Positions 6,778 through 9,878 of a stretch of 9,878 nucleotides of DNA are shown piece after piece. This DNA comes from Deltaproteobacteria bacterium. GTDB lineage: Bacteria > Desulfobacterota > DSM-4660 > Desulfatiglandales > Desulfatiglandaceae. The stretch lies in NCBI GenBank assembly GCA_029932035.1, contig JAOZQV010000119.1, forward strand, positions 1-9,878. The letters are read 5' to 3'. The notes beneath the pieces were generated by a model. It ran no database searches. It was not told where the DNA came from and was given only the letters and a program-made list of their open reading frames with translations. Within the stretch, counting starts at the first letter, position 1, and each line of letters begins with the position of its first letter. The position numbers were made by a program, and so were the translations under genes.

Positions 6778-7917
6778 ATGGACTCTATTTTATCAGAAAA
6801 ACATCGAGTGGTACGCCGTTCGGTTCGCAGGTTTTGTGAACGCGAGCTTCAGCCAATTGCCAAAGAAATTGACCAGGAAGCGCGCTTTCCATGGGAAGTT
6901 GTAGAGAAGATGGGCAGGCTGGGATATTTTGGGATTCAGGTTCCAAAGGAATTAGGTGGGGCTGGTCTGGATTCCCTCAGCTATGCCATTATCATTGAGG
7001 AGATTTCAAGGGTCTGTGCAAGCCTCGGGCTCTGTGTGACGGTGCACAACAGTGTGGCTGTCTACCCCATACTGGCCTTTGGATCGGAAGAACAGAAAGC
7101 AAAATGGGTCCCTCCCCTGGCCCGCGGCGAAAAAATCGGGGCGTTTTGTCTAACAGAGCCTAATGCCGGATCAGACGCAACCGGGATTGAGTCAACCTCC
7201 ATTAAGGACGGGGAAAACTATGTGGTGAATGCCAACAAGGTTTTTGTGACGAACGGTGGTGTTGCCGATATCTGCCTGATTTTTGTTCAGACCAACCCCG
7301 GCGCTGATCGAAAAGAGATGAGCGTTGTGGTTGCTGAACGGGGCACCCCGGGGTTTGTGGTGGGGGATCTTGAAGATCTTTGCGGTATGCGGGCAAACCC
7401 GGTAAGCTCCATCCGACTGTACGACTGCCGGGTGCCTGTGAAAAGCTTGCTGGGTAAAGAAGGCCAGGGGCTGAGAATCGGTCTTACAGCGCTTGATACG
7501 GGAAGGATGGGAATCGCGGCCCAGTCGGCCGGAATTGGTCAGGCGGCACTCGAGGAGGCGCTTCGGTATGCCAGGCAGCGCCGCCAGTTCGGAGTCCCCA
7601 TTGAAAGGCATCAGGCCATTCAGTTTATGATTGCTGATATGGCCACGCTTGTAGATGCGGCCAAGCTCATGACCTATCGTGCTGCCGTTCTCCGCGATAG
7701 GGGGAAACCCTTTTCCCAGGAGTCGGCTATGGCAAAGCTTTTTGCATCTGAAGCGGCCTCAAAAATAACTGATATGGCCGTTCAGATCCACGGGGGGTAT
7801 GGATATTCAAAATCGTATCCTGTGGAACGGTATTACCGCGATGCCCGTGTGACGAGAATTTATGAAGGGACATCAGAGATACATCGGATGGTGATTGCCC
7901 GGGGGCTGATGAGATAG
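6778..7917 (+). CDS. Acyl-CoA dehydrogenase (short-chain/butyryl-CoA type)
   Basis: This FAD enzyme would oxidise an acyl-CoA to the 2-enoyl-CoA and pass electrons to an electron-transfer flavoprotein. At 379 residues it has the length of classical butyryl-CoA dehydrogenases and aligns along their full length from memory. It has an N-terminal helical domain, the first family signature CLTEPNAGSD (residues 124-133), the middle beta domain, RRQFG (268-272), and the second signature region near 336-355 (QIHGGYGYSKSYPVER). The probable catalytic base is Glu363 in IYEGTSEIHR. Position 346 is Ser, where the second signature usually has an acidic or Asn residue. Acyl-chain specificity cannot be read by eye. 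The start at 6778 gives the standard N-terminus, yet no Shine-Dalgarno is evident, so coupling to the upstream gene is likely. etfBA follow after 110 bases. Confidence 0.92.
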   Translation: MDSILSEKHRVVRRSVRRFCERELQPIAKEIDQEARFPWEVVEKMGRLGYFGIQVPKELGGAGLDSLSYAIIIEEISRVCASLGLCVTVHNSVAVYPILAFGSEEQKAKWVPPLARGEKIGAFCLTEPNAGSDATGIESTSIKDGENYVVNANKVFVTNGGVADICLIFVQTNPGADRKEMSVVVAERGTPGFVVGDLEDLCGMRANPVSSIRLYDCRVPVKSLLGKEGQGLRIGLTALDTGRMGIAAQSAGIGQAALEEALRYARQRRQFGVPIERHQAIQFMIADMATLVDAAKLMTYRAAVLRDRGKPFSQESAMAKLFASEAASKITDMAVQIHGGYGYSKSYPVERYYRDARVTRIYEGTSEIHRMVIARGLMR

Positions 7918-7945
7918 ATGATTGTTGATAGATGATTGATGATTG
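7913..7945. repeat. Short tandem repeat across the acyl-CoA dehydrogenase stop codon
   Basis: gatagatgattg occurs at 7913-7924 and 7927-7938, with a partial third copy (atgattg) at 7939-7945. The first copy contains the dehydrogenase TAG at 7915-7917. The repeat is directly visible. It looks like slippage-type or interspersed intergenic sequence and has no clear function. Confidence 0.65.
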
Positions 7946-7972
7946 CATTTCGTCAGCCGCTTTAGCTCACTT

Positions 7973-8022
7973 TAGGCACTTTGGTCCATTTCCCCGCTAC
8001 AAACGGGGTAAATAGGCACTTT
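7973..8022. repeat. Direct repeat flanking a small GC hairpin before etfB
   Basis: taggcacttt is present at 7973-7982 and again at 8013-8022, 40 bases apart. A degenerate copy (tttagctcac) lies at 7961-7970. Between the copies, CCCCG at 7992-7996 and CGGGG at 8004-8008 form a 5-bp hairpin with a 7-base loop. A T-run (8020-8024) comes 11 bases after the stem, too far for a standard intrinsic terminator. The element could weaken or separate transcription between the dehydrogenase and etfB, or be a binding site. Function is inferred only. Confidence 0.5.
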
Positions 8023-8027
8023 TTATC

Positions 8028-8798
8028 ATGCATATAATAGTCTGTATCAAATCGGTAATTGTAAAGGCGCCTGAGGCCGGCATGGTCCGTTCCCATGATT
8101 CGACTGAATTGAATCCCTTTGACAGACCGGTCTTGGAGACGGCTCTTCGTATCAAGGAGGCCCGAGGCGGAATAGTGACTGCACTTTCCATGGGGCCTGA
8201 ATCGAGTATCTCCGCTATCTCTGAGGCGAGGGCCATGGGAGTTGACCGGGGCGTTCTAACCTGTGATCCAGCCCTTGCAGGATCTGATACCCTTGCAACC
8301 TCAACTGCTCTTGCTGCCGCCCTAAAGAAACTGGCGCCCTTTGATCTGGTCCTGTTCGGCACAAGGACCTCTGACAGTGATACAGGCCAGGTGGGTCCCC
8401 AGGCTGCACTGCTCCTCGGTATTCCCTTAGTGACCCAGGTTCACTCAATTGAGCATAGAGACTCGGGTCTTTATGTTGAACGAACTGCAGACGGTTTTAT
8501 TGAGAAGTTCGAACTTTCATTCCCTGTTGCACTCACCATTCATCCGGCCTCAGCACAGCCGAGGGATATTGACCTCGCTGGAATCGGATCGGCCTTTGAA
8601 GAAGAGAATACAAAGATATGGAACCTGAGTGATCTGGAATTGTCTCCGGATCAGGTTGGAGATGCAGGGTCTCCCACTAAGGTATTATCCATTTCAAGGG
8701 CAAAGAGGCACAAGAAATGCGAGTTTCTCAAGGGCGATGCCCTGGAACAGGCAGACGAACTCATTAAGCAGCTAACTGAGTCTGGGATGATCGGGTAG
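8028..8798 (+). CDS. etfB: Electron transfer flavoprotein beta subunit
   Basis: EtfB pairs with EtfA to form the FAD-containing carrier that takes electrons from acyl-CoA dehydrogenases. The 256-residue product starts MHIIVCIKSV, as EtfB proteins do. It carries the nucleotide-binding stretch GTRTSDSDTGQVGPQ (residues 111-125) followed by LGIPLVTQV (130-138). ERTADGFIEKFELSFPVAL (151-169) approximates the EtfB family signature. The tail has GSPTKVLSISRAKRHK. Only weak Shine-Dalgarno sequence precedes ATG 8028, but no other start fits the conserved N-terminus. Whether the second nucleotide is AMP (ordinary ETF) or FAD (electron-bifurcating ETF) cannot be settled by eye. etfA starts 3 bases after its stop, consistent with coupled translation of the two subunits. 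Confidence 0.93.
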   Translation: MHIIVCIKSVIVKAPEAGMVRSHDSTELNPFDRPVLETALRIKEARGGIVTALSMGPESSISAISEARAMGVDRGVLTCDPALAGSDTLATSTALAAALKKLAPFDLVLFGTRTSDSDTGQVGPQAALLLGIPLVTQVHSIEHRDSGLYVERTADGFIEKFELSFPVALTIHPASAQPRDIDLAGIGSAFEEENTKIWNLSDLELSPDQVGDAGSPTKVLSISRAKRHKKCEFLKGDALEQADELIKQLTESGMIG

Positions 8799-8801
8799 GA
8801 A

Positions 8802-9878
8802 ATGGATGGTACGACCACAAAAGATATCTGGGTATTTGGCGATCTGAGAAATGAAAGGCTTTTCGGGTTTAGCCTCAATGTCTTAGCCAAAGCGCGGGAG
8901 TTATCCCGATCAGTTGGAGGAAAGGCCGCAGTTGTATTTTTTGGACCATCCGAGAATGAATCGGAGGGGATTTCCACGCAATCTTCAGGCATTCCGGCCC
9001 ACATTGCAGGGAAAAAATTCGTCGCCCATGGCGCAGATCAGGTTTACGTTATTGAGAACAAAGACTTTATTGTGCCGGGGTGTGAGACTTATGCAAGCTC
9101 CTTAGCGGATTTGGTCAGGGAACGGCTGCCCATGCTTGTTCTTTTTGCACTGACCGACTTTGGGCGGGAAATGGCTGCCATGACGGCCCGGACCTGCAAT
9201 GCAGGGTTGATAGCGGATTGTGTGGATCTGCGGGTCGAGGAAAATGGAATTACAGGGATATGTCCTGCCTGGGGCGGAGAGATAGTGGCTGAAATCGGTT
9301 TTTATGATGACTATGGCACCGGGTTTGCCACGGTTCAGCCCCACGTGTTTTATGCTGCTGAGGCCTCGGGTCAACCGGGCGCTATTGAACGGATTCAGAG
9401 TAAGCGCCAGGATGCAATCAAAGGGCTTAAGCTTTTATCCCGCTCCCCGGAGCCTGCGGAACGCCGGATGTTAGAAGAGGCAGGGGTTGTTGTTGTAGGC
9501 GGCGCAGGACTTGGCAGCATCGAGGGGTTTGGGATGGTTCGGGAATTAGCCGTGGCCCTTGGAGGAGAAGTGGCGGCAACGCGGCCGCCAGTGCTGCAGC
9601 ACTGGGTAGAAGAGGAACGGATGATCGGTCAGACCGGAAAGACGGTGAGACCGGATCTCCTTTTTTCCATTGGTACTTCCGGCGCTATTCAGTATACGGC
9701 AGGGATTATGAAATCAAAAACCATAGTCGCCATCAATCGTGATCCGAATGCGCCTATCTTCCAGGTTGCAGACTTGGGCATTGTTGCAGATGCAAAGACC
9801 TTTGTTCCCCTCCTTACCGCCCGGACCAAGCAAACGGTGATGCGTAAATTAGCGGATGTTTTGACAGATGATAAGGGT
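8802..9878 (+). CDS. etfA: Electron transfer flavoprotein alpha subunit (3' end outside window)
   Basis: The frame is open from ATG 8802 to the last base: 359 codons with no stop, so the gene is cut by the window edge. The N-terminal half is the EtfA nucleotide-binding-like domain. The C-terminal half is the FAD domain: VVGGAGLGS (residues 231-239), ATRPPV (259-264, Arg261), GQTGKTVRP (276-284), SIGTSGAIQYTAG (289-301) and INRDPNAPIFQVADLGIVAD (311-330). Most EtfA have GGRG and IQH where this protein has GGAG (Ala235) and IQY (Tyr298), while Arg261 and Thr278 of the flavin site are kept. The usual family end is near residue 345, so little is likely missing unless an extra domain follows. It is paired with etfB and serves the upstream acyl-CoA dehydrogenase or others. 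Confidence 0.92.
   Translation, partial: MDGTTTKDIWVFGDLRNERLFGFSLNVLAKARELSRSVGGKAAVVFFGPSENESEGISTQSSGIPAHIAGKKFVAHGADQVYVIENKDFIVPGCETYASSLADLVRERLPMLVLFALTDFGREMAAMTARTCNAGLIADCVDLRVEENGITGICPAWGGEIVAEIGFYDDYGTGFATVQPHVFYAAEASGQPGAIERIQSKRQDAIKGLKLLSRSPEPAERRMLEEAGVVVVGGAGLGSIEGFGMVRELAVALGGEVAATRPPVLQHWVEEERMIGQTGKTVRPDLLFSIGTSGAIQYTAGIMKSKTIVAINRDPNAPIFQVADLGIVADAKTFVPLLTARTKQTVMRKLADVLTDDKG

Noticed and set aside
7973..8030. Sigma54-type promoter at the GGCAC copies before etfB
   Set aside because: The required GC dinucleotide ten bases after GG is missing for both copies.
1..9878. Novel defence or mobile system
   Set aside because: Every sizeable gene fits housekeeping or beta-oxidation families, and there are no nucleases, toxins, recombinases or reverse transcriptases. 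Only the small winged-helix protein is unassigned.

Overview
The window looks like chromosomal DNA of an anaerobic, fatty-acid-using Desulfobacterota (former Deltaproteobacteria), Desulfobacterales-like. This is inferred from three things: the secA-argJ pairing, a SecA with a long insertion in its preprotein cross-linking domain, and a butyryl-type acyl-CoA dehydrogenase next to an EtfB/EtfA pair. Base composition looks even throughout. I see no transposase, integrase, tRNA, rRNA or CRISPR array. The content is mainly core metabolism and secretion, and I found no clear sign of a new defence or mobile system.

Layout. Bases 1-225 are an AT-rich leader with a long imperfect inverted/direct repeat, a candidate sigma70-type promoter and a GC-rich hairpin just before secA. 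Bases 226-5372 hold a tight plus-strand cluster: secA (protein export ATPase), argJ (arginine biosynthesis, TTG start) and a manC-type mannose-1-phosphate guanylyltransferase. The gaps are 10 and 13 bases, so the three are probably co-transcribed although their functions are unrelated. A minus-strand class I methyltransferase (5367-6029) converges on manC and overlaps its end by 6 bases. Its upstream side carries a perfect 13-bp inverted repeat, followed by about 250 bases holding only doubtful short reading frames.

Bases 6351-9878 are a second plus-strand block. It begins with a small basic protein that has an N-terminal helix, a Lys/Arg-rich linker and a C-terminal winged-helix-like domain. 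An acyl-CoA dehydrogenase follows 13 bases later, then a 110-base gap with short repeats and a hairpin, then etfB and etfA. etfA is still open at the window edge. The dehydrogenase oxidises an acyl-CoA and the EtfAB flavoprotein would accept the electrons. The eventual acceptor, possibly a membrane Fe-S oxidoreductase, would lie outside the window.

The most useful points for follow-up are the nucleoid-protein-like gene heading the acyl-CoA/ETF block, the non-canonical residues in the EtfA flavin site (GGAG in place of GGRG, Tyr in place of His), the structured leader before secA, and the intergenic repeats.
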